A stretch of DNA of 64,000 bases, taken from contig CAILEM010000050.1 of NCBI GenBank assembly GCA_903833215.1, positions 24,137-88,136 on the forward strand, in the 5' to 3' direction. The position numbers and the translations under genes were made by a program. Shown here in pieces: positions 8,690-16,611 of this stretch. The stretch is from an uncultured Armatimonadota bacterium. GTDB lineage: Bacteria; Armatimonadota; Fimbriimonadia; Fimbriimonadales; Fimbriimonadaceae. Below the pieces are notes generated by a model, which had not been told where the DNA came from, did no database searches, and saw only the letters and a program-made list of their open reading frames with translations. The number at the start of each line of letters is the position of its first letter. Position 1 is the stretch's first letter.

Positions 8690-9452
8690 ACGGTTCGGAT
8701 TCTTCCCACCGAAAGGTTCGTTCTTTGAGATGCTGGTAGGCGTAGCCTGCCAGATATTCCAGATTAACCACATCTTCGCGGTTGTAGGCGATCAAGGTTT
8801 CAAGCGCCTGATCGTCTCCCAACGTGGAATAGCGACGCCAAAGTCGAATCGCATCCAGGCCACCCAGTCCGTCCGTGTCTTCCCCACGGCAAATTCCGAG
8901 TTGCTTCTCGATCTTCTTGAGCCCACCGCCAATGCCCAACTGGCGCAGCGTGGGACACAGGTCCAGGTGCAGTTGCCTAAACCGAAGGTCTGAAAATCGC
9001 TTCTCGATCATAGGCAGGTCAAAGTTCGCGCCGTAGAAGGTTACGACCATTGCGAAATTAGACGCGTACTCGGGAAATTCCTGAAGGTCTTGGCCCTTTA
9101 CAAAGCATCGAAAATCGACGCCATCGTAGCAGCCGATCGTCGTGATGGAATTACCGGACTGCCCCCCATCGGTCTCGATATCGAGATAGAGGACAGAATC
9201 CTTAAACTCAGGGTAGGCGCGCCAAGCCTCTCTCAGCCCGAGGCCCTTTTGAAAAAACACACCGTCGCGTTTCTCAAGGCTTTTGAAGCTCTTGGTAAGG
9301 GTACTTCGGACGACAGATTTCTCAACCTGCCCAACCGAGAAAGCTTCTAAGCCGTCAGCGAGGTCCCGCCATGAGCGACACCCCGCTTGCCAAAGCTTTT
9401 TTTCGGTCTCGGAACAGAGACCGGGTATGTGAATAAAGGTGCTTTCTAGCAC
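8679..9452 (-). CDS. RNase H-like (YprB-type) exonuclease
   Basis: 257 residues. The first ~60 residues resemble the helix-hairpin-helix region that precedes the nuclease in YprB proteins (FIHIPGLCSETEKKLWQAG). The DEDD-type nuclease fold follows: Exo I acidic pair in YLDIETDG near residue 93, Exo II region FYGANFDLPMIEKRF near 139-153, and Exo III YNREDVVNLEYLA near 224-236. All four expected acidic residues are visible. Proteins of this family are predicted 3'-5' exonucleases or ribonuclease H-like proteins, with no firm substrate. It sits convergent to ltaE and ends inside its 3' codons. Confidence 0.85.
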   Translation of the reverse strand: MLESTFIHIPGLCSETEKKLWQAGCRSWRDLADGLEAFSVGQVEKSVVRSTLTKSFKSLEKRDGVFFQKGLGLREAWRAYPEFKDSVLYLDIETDGGQSGNSITTIGCYDGVDFRCFVKGQDLQEFPEYASNFAMVVTFYGANFDLPMIEKRFSDLRFRQLHLDLCPTLRQLGIGGGLKKIEKQLGICRGEDTDGLGGLDAIRLWRRYSTLGDDQALETLIAYNREDVVNLEYLAGYAYQHLKERTFRWEESEPSSS

Positions 9453-9461
9453 GAAACGTGC

Positions 9462-10064
9462 CTAGTGTCCTTTACCGTTGATCTTAACCGTCGGGTTCGC
9501 AACCGTGTAAATCGACTCAGGACATGTTGGCTGCATACCGCCTGTTCCCCAGTCAGCTTTCTTACCGTTGGTGTACCAGTAGTAGCCGGTCTCAAGGTTC
9601 TTGTCAAATTCACCGTTCAAGCGAAATACCGCTGAGCCATTGAGGTGGCCCGTCATATCTCGACCAAACCACTGGAGAGCATGCCAGCCTCCATCAACGA
9701 TGATCTTTCCAGATCCGTGGAACACGATACGACCATGGTAGTTGATCTCTTGCTTCACAGCACCTTCGGTTTTGATCGTTGTCTTCAAACCGCGAGGATG
9801 CTTGACGGCATCAGAGGTATCAACGAGCACAGTACCGGTGAAGCTCATCTCAAAATGACCTTCAGGCGGCTTGTCATCGTTGTAGGGCAGCATTTTGAAG
9901 CTGCCAATCTTTGCGGACATGAAGAAATCGCCGTAGATCGGCTTGGGCAGAGGCCCCGATTTCTTCTCCTCGCCTTGTGCATGAGACAAAGCAGTAAGAG
10001 TAACCAGCGCTGCGCAAGCAAGTGCGGCAGGCATCACAATCCAACGACGGGCAAACATCGACAT
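9462..10064 (-). CDS. Secreted protein of unknown function beside ccmE
   Basis: 200 residues from ATG at 10064, where a good signal peptide begins (MSMFARRWIVMPAALACAALVTLTALSHAQG). A longer open frame reaches 10418 but crosses the divergent ccmE gene and is rejected. The mature protein has beta-rich character and phrases such as IVFHGSGKIIVDGGWHALQWFGRDMTG and TGYYWYTNGKKADWGTGG. I recognise no family. Its divergent position opposite ccmE suggests a shared promoter region and possibly a periplasmic role connected with cytochromes, but it has no CXXCH motif and only one cysteine after the signal. Confidence 0.75.
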   Translation of the reverse strand: MSMFARRWIVMPAALACAALVTLTALSHAQGEEKKSGPLPKPIYGDFFMSAKIGSFKMLPYNDDKPPEGHFEMSFTGTVLVDTSDAVKHPRGLKTTIKTEGAVKQEINYHGRIVFHGSGKIIVDGGWHALQWFGRDMTGHLNGSAVFRLNGEFDKNLETGYYWYTNGKKADWGTGGMQPTCPESIYTVANPTVKINGKGH

Positions 10065-10148
10065 CAGTTTATCCAATAACAGTGGCGCTGCGTACTTGGT
10101 TCCCGGCGTATGTATTATTGGATTCCGGTATCCTGTAGAAGAACTGAT

Positions 10149-10538
10149 ATGAAAAAGGGGCCAATCTTCACCGCAATTTTCACCGTGATCGCACTCTGTG
10201 CCGTAGTAACGGCCTTTGTAACCCAAGCGAGCCCCTATGTCACCATCGCGCAAGCGAAGCAATCTGCGGATATGCAGTTGCACCTTGCCGGTGACGTCGT
10301 GCCCGATTCGTTGCACAACGATCCGATGAAGCATCTCCTCTCCTTCAAGATCAAAGACATGAAGGGTGAGGAAATCTTGGTTCAGCACAACGGCGAAGTT
10401 CCCGCCGAACTCGACCAAGTGAAGAAGGTCGTCGCCATTGGTGGAGTGAAGGACGGTCAGTTCATGTCCTCGAAACTTCTCGTGAAGTGCCCTTCGAAGT
10501 ACGAAGCAGAAAAGAACAAAGCCGGCAAAGACAACTAG
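10149..10538 (+). CDS. ccmE: Cytochrome c maturation protein CcmE (CXXXY type)
   Basis: 129 residues, starting at the ATG of MKKGPIF after AGAAGA. One N-terminal membrane anchor (residues 5-25) is followed by the OB-fold periplasmic domain with LHLAGDVV and GEVPAELDQVKKVVAIGG, the usual CcmE core. CcmE receives heme from CcmC and hands it to CcmF. In the classical protein heme binds covalently to His in HXXXY. Here the site reads CPSKY (C114, Y118), i.e. the CXXXY variant known from system I* organisms such as Desulfovibrio and some archaea. It lies 16 bp upstream of ccmF and is clearly in operon with it. Confidence 0.93.
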   Translation: MKKGPIFTAIFTVIALCAVVTAFVTQASPYVTIAQAKQSADMQLHLAGDVVPDSLHNDPMKHLLSFKIKDMKGEEILVQHNGEVPAELDQVKKVVAIGGVKDGQFMSSKLLVKCPSKYEAEKNKAGKDN

Positions 10539-10554
10539 TCACTTAGGATGATCT

Positions 10555-12942
10555 TTGGATAACGACGCTCTACTCAGGCAATTGCCGGATGCGCCCAAAT
10601 GGGCCCTGTTCACCGGCCAACTCGGTCAATACTTCGTCTATGGCGCGATTGCACTCTTCGCAATCAGCATCGTATTGTGGTCTCTTCAAACCAAGAAGCC
10701 ACAGCTGACACGGTTCGCGACGCTGACCTACTTCGCAGGTTCCCTTTCCATTCTTGGAACCATGGCGTGCCTTCTCGCCCTGTTTATCAATAATCAGTTC
10801 GAGTTCCAGTACGTGTTCTCGCACGGCGACATTCTCACGACACTTAACTACAAGATCGCCGGAGTTTGGACCGCCCAACAAGGAAGTTTCCTCCTTTGGG
10901 CTTGTGGCGCTGCTTTGTTCGCGATGCTCGCCTTCAAGAGCGCTGGACCCTATCGACGCTGGTTCTCCATCGTTTTCAGCGCCTTCTTGGGTTCACTTTG
11001 CGGGATCTTGGCGTACGACTCTCCGTTCGGACTGATGAAGGATCTGACTCTGAATGGAGTCGTGAAAGTCCCTCATAGCGGTGCAGGCATGACGCCCGCC
11101 CTTCAGAATTACTGGGTCGTCATTCACCCTCCTACGATCTTTACGGGATTTGGTTCGCTCACCGTGATGTTCGCACTCGCCGTCGGCGCGATGATGACGG
11201 GCAACGTTACCGACTGGGCAAAAATCGTTCGCCCCTGGGCGCTCCTTTCCGCAGCCATCCTCGGCTTGGGCCTATGCATGGGTGGCATGTGGGCCTACGA
11301 AACCCAGGGCTGGGGCGGCTTCTGGGCTTGGGACCCGGTCGAGAACGTCAGCTTTGTTCCGTGGTTGTTCACCGTCGTCCTCATCCATGGCGTGATCGTT
11401 CAGGTCACCAAGAAACGTTGGATCGGTACGAACCTGTTAATGGGTGGACTGCCGTTCCTCACATTTGTTTACGGCACGTTCCTAACCCGATCTGGACTGC
11501 TAGATAAGGTCAGTGTCCACTCGTTTGCCGCGATGGACCAATCAAGCCTGATGATCTTGAAGACCTTCATGGTTGGAATATCGGTCGCGTTCTTGCTGAT
11601 CTTCGCCATTAAGGGTCGGGCTCTGGCCAAACAGCGCGAGCCACTCCCCGATGAGGCTGGCATCGACCGTGAAGGCATGTACCGGTCAGGAATGCTGCTG
11701 ATCAGTCTGCTCTCTACCGGAATTGCGATGGGTATGAGCTGGCCATGGTGGAGCGCCCTTAAGTCCGGAACGGGAAGTGCGGTCGAAGAGAGGCAATATC
11801 ACCTCGTCACCGTCTGGTTCTTCATTCCAATCATGATCTTCATGGGGATCGCCCCGTTTGTCAGTTGGAAGAAGGCGGGTGTCAAAGAGATATTCAACCG
11901 CTTGATGAGCATCCTCAGCGTGACCGCGGGCCTTACTGGCTTTGCGTTGGTCGCGATGCAGAACCCAACGATTGGCGTGCACATGCCAGCGGGGACAAAG
12001 ATCTCGATGCCTTTCGGGATTGAGATGCCCCTCATGCCTTGGATGGCGGTGCTCCTCTTCGTCTGCACCTTCACTTCCGTCGCCAATATTTGGCGCATCG
12101 TGGAGATCTTCAAGCGCTCCAAACTCGGAATCGGCGGATTTGTCTCCCACATCGGCGTCGCCGTGCTGATGACGGGCATGATCATCTCGCGTGGATTCGA
12201 GCAGAAAGATTCTAACGTCGTGGTGCCTAACGGCGGCCCTACCAAGATTCTCGGCTACTCCATCTCATTCGATAAGCTGCAGCAGAAGAACCTGTACGAT
12301 CGCGATGGAAAGGTGATTTTCAACGTCGAGGGTCCCGACGGTCAGAAGTTCCAAGCCACTCCTGGGCTGTACTATTACCAAACCGAAGATGGCTCTCCCA
12401 CCGCGATGGTTTGGCCGTACGTTGAGAAGTTCCTATCCCATGACTTCTACATGGCGATGAACAAGCCTGAGATCTATGCATGGCAAAAACCGTTGGACTT
12501 CACCGAAGGCCAGACGCGAATCATCAAATCGGAGTCGAGCGACGACCCGAACGATGCCGGAATGAAGGTCACCTACCAGAAGTTCGTGATGAAAGGCAGC
12601 CCCGGTGCCGTCGGCACGACATTTGGCGCCCAACTTCACATTAACGACCGTGGCCAAGAGTACGACCTCACCCCGACCTTCCAAATCGGTGCTGATGGCC
12701 CGAAGCGCGACCTACCCCAAGTCGGCCAAAGCTACCGCATGGCCTTATTGAGTATGGATGCCTCCGACAAGAGCGTAAAACTCCAACTCCTCTTCTCGCC
12801 CCCGCTCTACCCCATCATCATGTTCTACAAACCCATGACCATCCTGGTCTGGGTAGGCACCGGAATCATGACCCTAGGCGGACTCATCGCCGCCTACTCG
12901 CGACGATATCGGACCGCAAAGCCAGAGCCCGCCACGAAATAG
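10555..12942 (+). CDS. ccmF: Cytochrome c heme lyase subunit CcmF
   Basis: 795 residues with about 14 membrane helices. The TTG start at 10555 follows TTAGGATGATC and lies 16 bp after ccmE. The tryptophan-rich heme-handling (WWD) motif is clear in QGWGGFWAWDPVENVSFVPW near residue 250, preceded by the conserved VIHPPTIFTGF near 183 that carries a heme-ligating His. A further conserved region is FLTRSGLLDKVSVHSFA near 310. The C-terminal ~230 residues form the extracytoplasmic domain followed by one last helix. CcmF ligates heme to CXXCH motifs of apocytochromes with CcmH. No ccmABCDGH genes are in the window, so the rest of the system must be elsewhere. Confidence 0.95.
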   Translation: MDNDALLRQLPDAPKWALFTGQLGQYFVYGAIALFAISIVLWSLQTKKPQLTRFATLTYFAGSLSILGTMACLLALFINNQFEFQYVFSHGDILTTLNYKIAGVWTAQQGSFLLWACGAALFAMLAFKSAGPYRRWFSIVFSAFLGSLCGILAYDSPFGLMKDLTLNGVVKVPHSGAGMTPALQNYWVVIHPPTIFTGFGSLTVMFALAVGAMMTGNVTDWAKIVRPWALLSAAILGLGLCMGGMWAYETQGWGGFWAWDPVENVSFVPWLFTVVLIHGVIVQVTKKRWIGTNLLMGGLPFLTFVYGTFLTRSGLLDKVSVHSFAAMDQSSLMILKTFMVGISVAFLLIFAIKGRALAKQREPLPDEAGIDREGMYRSGMLLISLLSTGIAMGMSWPWWSALKSGTGSAVEERQYHLVTVWFFIPIMIFMGIAPFVSWKKAGVKEIFNRLMSILSVTAGLTGFALVAMQNPTIGVHMPAGTKISMPFGIEMPLMPWMAVLLFVCTFTSVANIWRIVEIFKRSKLGIGGFVSHIGVAVLMTGMIISRGFEQKDSNVVVPNGGPTKILGYSISFDKLQQKNLYDRDGKVIFNVEGPDGQKFQATPGLYYYQTEDGSPTAMVWPYVEKFLSHDFYMAMNKPEIYAWQKPLDFTEGQTRIIKSESSDDPNDAGMKVTYQKFVMKGSPGAVGTTFGAQLHINDRGQEYDLTPTFQIGADGPKRDLPQVGQSYRMALLSMDASDKSVKLQLLFSPPLYPIIMFYKPMTILVWVGTGIMTLGGLIAAYSRRYRTAKPEPATK

Positions 12943-13076
12943 AGCCTCCAAGGGCCACAAACCCTCAAGATCACGGGAGCATCGCGCCGATGATGCCCTC
13001 TCTCACATCCAGTCAGCGAGGGTAAATCCGGTCCAAACAGCAGTTCCAGAGGAGAACCATAGACTCCACCTGCCAC

Positions 13077-13101
13077 GTAGTCGGCGGTGATCGTACCGAC
13101 G
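13077..13101 (+). repeat. Dispersed 25-bp repeat, copy 2
   Basis: Identical over 25 bp to the copy at 2101-2125 and in the same orientation. It is followed by the first 72-bp unit and then the inverted copy at 13172, so copies 2 and 3 form terminal inverted repeats of a ~120-bp segment. Confidence 0.85.
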
Positions 13102-13172
13102 TCCGGAATGATGAATCATACAATGCGTCGGTGCGTCAGCACACGCGGCCGATAAATACCAAAGGCGGTTGC
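13101..13172 (+). repeat. 72-bp direct repeat, unit 1
   Basis: Begins GTCCGGAATGATGAATCA and ends ATACCAAAGGCGGTTGC. The unit at 13279-13350 has the same length and the same beginning, middle (GCGT.GGT....AGCACACG..GCCGATA.ATACCAAAGGC) and end, with scattered substitutions and no gaps. Confidence 0.8.
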
Positions 13173-13196
13173 GTCGGTACGATCACCGCCGACTAC
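13172..13196 (-). repeat. Dispersed 25-bp repeat, copy 3 (inverted)
   Basis: CGTCGGTACGATCACCGCCG plus ACTAC is the exact reverse complement of copies 1 and 2. The sequence just after it, GTTGGCCGCTGAA, resembles the flank of the diverged copy at 37631 (GGGGGCCGCTGAA), so the repeated element extends beyond the 25-bp core on this side. Confidence 0.85.
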
Positions 13197-13278
13197 GTTG
13201 GCCGCTGAATTCGGAAGTGTCGAATGATATCGCCCCGTTTTCAAAGCCAACAGCCCCCGTCGACGTCTCCGTGGCGTC

Positions 13279-13350
13279 GTCCGGAATGGTGAATCAGCCA
13301 CTGCGTTGGTGGGGTAGCACACGTGCCCGATATATACCAAAGGCAGTTGC
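13279..13350 (+). repeat. 72-bp direct repeat, unit 2
   Basis: Second, diverged copy of the unit at 13101. It lacks the flanking 25-bp repeats and stands about 50 bp before the pyrE start codon. Confidence 0.75.
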
Positions 13351-13400
13351 CACATAACGATCAACACCACCTTCCAAAAAAGGAAAGTAAACTCCGAACC

Positions 13401-13982
13401 ATGTCCGTCGACCTAGGCAAACTTCTCGAGACCTCCGGCGCAATTCTGCATGGCCACTTCCTCCTGACATCCGGACGCCACTCGGAAATCTACTTCGAGA
13501 AATTCCGAATCCTCGAGCAGCCCCACGTCCTAAGCGCCCTCTGCGCCGAGATCGCCAGCCACTACAAAGAAGCCGGAATCGAGCTCGTGGCCGGACCCAC
13601 CACCGGCGGAATCATCATCGCCTTCGAAGTCGCCCGCCAGATGGGCCTCCCCTCTGCCTATATCGAATCCGAGAACGGTATGAAAACCCTTCGACGTAAC
13701 AAATCAATCCCCGAGGGCGTTCGAACTCTCATCGTCGACGACGTCCTAACCACCGGCACTTCCCTGTTCGAGAGCCGAACCGCGATCGAAACCCAAGGCG
13801 GCAAAGTCATCGGCTACGGCGTCCTCATCGACCGATCCACCCCCGACACAGATTTCAAACTTCCTCTATTCGGCTCGTACAAGGTCGAAGCCCAATCTTT
13901 CGCCCCTGATGCCATCCCCGACTGGCTCGCCGCCATCCCTTTAACCAAGCCCGGAACCCGATCTCAACCCAAGGCAGTTTGA
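13401..13982 (+). CDS. pyrE: Orotate phosphoribosyltransferase
   Basis: 193 residues from ATG 13401. The frame is open 26 codons upstream, but that stretch lies in the repeat region, and AGGAAAG precedes the chosen ATG. The PRPP-binding motif TLIVDDVLTTGTS spans residues 109-121. The remaining features are typical: GHFLLTSGRHSEIYFEKF near 18-35, LVAGPTTGGIIIAFEVAR near 62-79, and the flexible loop ENGMKTLRR with the catalytic lysine and arginines near 91-99. It converts orotate and PRPP to OMP in pyrimidine synthesis. No other pyr gene is adjacent. It is followed by tRNA-Leu 40 bp later. Confidence 0.96.
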   Translation: MSVDLGKLLETSGAILHGHFLLTSGRHSEIYFEKFRILEQPHVLSALCAEIASHYKEAGIELVAGPTTGGIIIAFEVARQMGLPSAYIESENGMKTLRRNKSIPEGVRTLIVDDVLTTGTSLFESRTAIETQGGKVIGYGVLIDRSTPDTDFKLPLFGSYKVEAQSFAPDAIPDWLAAIPLTKPGTRSQPKAV

Positions 13983-14022
13983 ATCTGACCTCAAGATCAG
14001 GTATCTTTTGAACCTGCCCCCT

Positions 14023-14109
<87 letters not shown>

Positions 14110-14153
14110 ATTAGTGGCTCAACGCCGTAGGTGGGGTTACCGACTTCTCCTTA

Positions 14154-14630
14154 CTAACTCTTTTGGCGCTGGCGGCGTTTCAATCGCTCCGCATCCGCCA
14201 GGTCCTTGGTTCGACCGGACGCAATTTTGTTCGTGAGCAGGTCTTCTTCCGACAAAAAGAAAACCTCAGAGCCACCTAACTTGCCGGAGACTCTACGATC
14301 CCACGCTTCGTCGAAGTTAACTCCGGAAATAATAGGCAACAGATCGATTCGACCCGGGGGCACGCCCATCATCAGTGTGTTGCCCTCAGCAATGTCGAGC
14401 GGTCCGAAGCCTATGCTCCCTAGCCCGAAGTCCTGGATCGCCTGCCAGACTCGGCGAGAGTTTTCCTCGGTTGGCCGAACCCAAAAATCGATGTCACCGG
14501 TAGTGCGAGGAAGGCTGTGATAGCCCATCGCAAATGCGCCCACGACCATGAAGTCGACTTCATTCTCCCTTAGGCACTCGATGAATTCGTTCCAATCCGG
14601 TAGTAGCTCCATGTTGAAGGAGGCCGACAA
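14154..14630 (-). CDS. AbiEii/MNT-like nucleotidyltransferase
   Basis: 158 residues with a pol-beta-type nucleotidyltransferase core: VVGAFAMGYHSLPRTTGDIDFWV at residues ~28-51 gives the glycine patch and the DxD metal site (DID), and a third acidic residue is likely the D of GRIDLLP near 95. The C-terminal segment with SEEDLLTNKIASGRTKDLADAERL matches AbiEii/DUF6036-type proteins, whose members act as toxins or as NMP-transferring antitoxins in MNT-HEPN and AbiE systems. It overlaps its upstream partner (14560-14760) by about 70 nt, a layout typical of toxin-antitoxin pairs. A start at 14612 (MELLPDW) is also possible. Confidence 0.82.
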   Translation of the reverse strand: MSASFNMELLPDWNEFIECLRENEVDFMVVGAFAMGYHSLPRTTGDIDFWVRPTEENSRRVWQAIQDFGLGSIGFGPLDIAEGNTLMMGVPPGRIDLLPIISGVNFDEAWDRRVSGKLGGSEVFFLSEEDLLTNKIASGRTKDLADAERLKRRQRQKS

Positions 14631-14760
14631 GCTCGACCATCATGTCCAGGCGCTGCTGGGCTGTCAATGACTCGTAGAAGGCAAAGTCAACTTCATCAGC
14701 CTGCTCAAAGGACGACACCACCTGAATCGGCCAATGGCTCCGATCTGTTCTTGATCGCAT
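14560..14760 (-). CDS. Small antitoxin-like partner of the nucleotidyltransferase
   Basis: 66 residues from the ATG at 14760. The frame is open further upstream but there it crosses a tRNA-Leu fragment and has no conserved sequence. The central motif FEQADEVDFAFYESLTAQQRLDMMVEL resembles the proteins at 29712-29894 and the remnant at 31192-31290 (DADEADREVYRNLTPQQRIEIL), so the three form a small family in this genome. It precedes and overlaps the nucleotidyltransferase gene, the position normally held by the partner in such modules. The function is inferred from context only. Confidence 0.65.
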   Translation of the reverse strand: MRSRTDRSHWPIQVVSSFEQADEVDFAFYESLTAQQRLDMMVELVGLLQHGATTGLERIHRVPKGE

Positions 14761-14820
14761 ACCTCTGGTATTCAATGATACCCGTCTGCCACATTTTTGA
14801 CCAAAAGGGATCCTAATTTC

Positions 14821-14863
14821 GTCGGCAAGGACATGAAGGCTCGAGTCCTTTCCTGGGCACCAA
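14821..14863 (+). repeat. tRNA-Leu 3' fragment (att-like), copy A
   Basis: 43 bp matching the variable arm, T-arm and acceptor 3' strand of tRNA-Leu(CAG) through CCTGGGCACCAA with only about three substitutions. The 5' half of the tRNA is absent. Partial 3' tRNA copies of this kind are normally produced when an element integrates at a tRNA gene by site-specific recombination. Confidence 0.8.
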
Positions 14864-14945
14864 AGCGCGGCACGGAAATAGTCCAGCCGACAAGTGCGCA
14901 TCGCGTACAATGCGAACGGCTCCTCTTTGGAGTTCTCCTAGCCGC

Positions 14946-15773
14946 TCATTCCAAGGGAGGATTGATCGTTGTGACCGTCCCTGATCCGAGCAAGTACGGA
15001 CCGCCCGGGGTATCCATGTCCATCCCGCGAGGCATGATTGCCAGTTCCGTCTTGAATGTTCTTGGGAGCGCGATAGGTTTCATTCCATTATTCAGGAAGA
15101 ACGTAAAAAGCCTCTTGCCTATTTGCTGTTCGAAAACAAGCATTCCCGGTTTGTCGTCCGCCCTAACGATTCGGGGTTTCTGGGTTACCAGGAGCGGGTT
15201 CTCGGCACGGATATTCAGCATGACGCCGTGGTAATCGTTCATCGCCAGGACCCAGCTTTCGTGATGTTTATCTTCAGGAAAGTAGCGGGTGCAATACAGA
15301 TCTGTGGCGTAGAAGCACGGCACACCGGGCCAAAAGCAGGTGAGAACCTCCGCAAAGACCGCGCGACCAGAATAGGTCCCCAGCCCATTTGGAACACTAG
15401 AAGTAATGGAAAACAGGTCAGGTGACTTCGAAGTCGTCAAGAAATGAAACGTTTCTCCTAGGTGGGCGGTACTCGCCAACCACGTTTTCGGGGAAGTCTT
15501 TCCCAAGGCAAACTGGATCGTCGCGTCGCGCCATTTTCGATTCGCCACGGTGTCGACCGAGCCGGGCTTTGCGATTTTCACCTTGCCCTTGGCGAATTGC
15601 AGCGTCAGCGCGTTCGGCTTCGGATCCACGATCCAAGTATCAAATGGCTCTTCGTCTGCGAGCCTCGGCAACCATTTCTCGATCCCCTCCGACGCAGGAA
15701 ACCAGTAGGCACCTGGCGTCCGCTTGACGTCTTGTTGGATTGCCACGGCGATGAACAGAGATATCGACAACAT
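14946..15773 (-). CDS. Secreted GH13-like (alpha-amylase) remnant, C-terminal part
   Basis: 275 residues. An N-terminal hydrophobic segment (MLSISLFIAVAI) may be a signal peptide. From about residue 115 the sequence follows the end of a GH13 alpha-amylase barrel: ASTAHLGETFHFLTT, then FAEVLTCFWPGVPCFY where amylases have a LLLTLPGTPFIYYGDE-like segment, LNIRAENPLLV where they have LRK..NPAL, and a C-terminal beta domain (GKRLFTFFLNNG). The catalytic Asp/Glu/Asp region of the barrel is missing, so if the relationship is right this is a non-catalytic or degenerate copy. It lies between two tRNA-Leu fragments. Confidence 0.5.
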   Translation of the reverse strand: MLSISLFIAVAIQQDVKRTPGAYWFPASEGIEKWLPRLADEEPFDTWIVDPKPNALTLQFAKGKVKIAKPGSVDTVANRKWRDATIQFALGKTSPKTWLASTAHLGETFHFLTTSKSPDLFSITSSVPNGLGTYSGRAVFAEVLTCFWPGVPCFYATDLYCTRYFPEDKHHESWVLAMNDYHGVMLNIRAENPLLVTQKPRIVRADDKPGMLVFEQQIGKRLFTFFLNNGMKPIALPRTFKTELAIMPRGMDMDTPGGPYLLGSGTVTTINPPLE

Positions 15774-15845
15774 TTTGCTCGGACCCCATCTTCCGGTGTT
15801 TTGAGACTGAATAGCAAGGGGGGCACCTTGGCTAAGGTGCTTCGG

Positions 15846-15876
15846 AGAGGTTCACGCTTCCTTTCCTGGACACCAA
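15846..15876 (+). repeat. tRNA-Leu 3' fragment (att-like), copy B, degraded
   Basis: AGAGGTTCACGCTTCCTTTC followed by CTGGACACCAA resembles the last ~30 nt of tRNA-Leu (AAGGTTCGAGTCCTTTCCTGGGCACCAA) with one small insertion and a few substitutions. Taken alone it would be weak. With copies A and C on either side it looks like another recombination scar. Confidence 0.5.
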
Positions 15877-15918
15877 ACTTTTACAGAGGCATACCCTCGC
15901 CGATCAGCATCCGTACCC

Positions 15919-16326
15919 TTACTCAACGAGGAAAGCGACGTCGGCATGAAGCGCGGCTTGTGCTCTATCAAGGGTCGCTAAACGCATTTGGCTATGCCGA
16001 GCGAGTTGGGCAAGGTAGGCATAGGTGACTTGTGCGTGGCCAACGACTCCAGTTGGTAAGACCTCGAAATATTCCAGTCCGTCCAATATAAATTGATGCG
16101 TCGGTCGATTGACGATGGATCCCAACGCAACGAGTCCATCGGAAAACGAAACGAGGCCTAATTTCATGGCGACTCTGATAAAGGCGACTTGAGTAATCGG
16201 GCGGGTGGCAAATCGGCCATCGCGTTTAGCAAACCAATCGGTGACACGCTCGTGTGCTGTGTTGGTGCTAAGGCCAAGTGCGGTGAGAACGTTCGAATCC
16301 TAAAGGACCACAGCGTCAATTCTCAT
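15919..16326 (-). pseudogene. vapC: VapC-type PIN toxin interrupted by an amber codon
   Basis: The reading frame starts at ATG 16326, overlapping the vapB stop, and would encode MRIDAVVL-stop-DSNVLTALGLSTNTAHERVTDWFAKRDGRFATRPITQ and onwards to AQAALHADVAFLVE. The TAG at 16300-16302 sits directly before the first catalytic aspartate of the PIN fold (DSNVL), where relatives have VLLDSNVL, so one base change (TTG to TAG) would explain it. The remainder is intact, with YAYLAQLARHSQMRLATLDRA giving the last acidic positions. Only a fragment from an internal ATG at 16167 could still be made, lacking the first active-site residue. It is probably inactivated. Confidence 0.8.
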
Positions 16327-16537
16327 CAAGGATTTCCTTGACCATTTCGGGAGTTATCGGACGTGCTGCAGAAAACGTCACAATTCCCAAATCATTGGGT
16401 TGGGCTAAACCACTTCCCGCCCCCTGCGGCCGCAAGATCAGATCGCTGACGACTTCCCCTAGGCTTTTACGTTTCGAAGCCGCTATGGCGCGAGCTACTT
16501 CGTACGCGGCATCGGACAGCACCAATGTTGTTCGCAT
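16316..16537 (-). CDS. vapB: VapB-type antitoxin (ribbon-helix-helix)
   Basis: 73 residues. The N-terminus MRTTLVLSDAAYEVARAIAASKRKSLGEVVSDLI is the standard VapB ribbon-helix-helix DNA-binding pattern (RTTL.L.D......A...K.SLGEV.S.L). The C-terminal part with ITPEMVKEILDEN would wrap the toxin. Its stop codon overlaps the start of the vapC frame, which is broken by an amber codon, so the antitoxin may persist without an active toxin. The pair lies inside the segment bounded by tRNA-Leu and its decayed copies. Confidence 0.85.
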   Translation of the reverse strand: MRTTLVLSDAAYEVARAIAASKRKSLGEVVSDLILRPQGAGSGLAQPNDLGIVTFSAARPITPEMVKEILDEN

Positions 16538-16611
16538 CTATGCATTATATGCATCAGGGTGCGCCTGTGTAGTAGCGCGCATGACGATGCACTTCTTCCT
16601 TTCGAACGTCT

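Larger units (their letters stand above)
12943..13400. other. Repeat-rich intergenic region upstream of pyrE
   Basis: No credible gene. The region holds a direct copy (13077) and an inverted copy (13172) of the 25-bp dispersed repeat and a diverged 72-bp direct repeat (13101-13172 and 13279-13350). The first 72-bp unit lies between the two 25-bp copies and overlaps each by one or a few bases, so the whole looks like a small composite non-coding element. Confidence 0.7.

Noticed and set aside
10065..10418. Extension of the secreted protein at 9462 across ccmE
   Set aside because: It is antisense to ccmE. The signal peptide starts at 10064.
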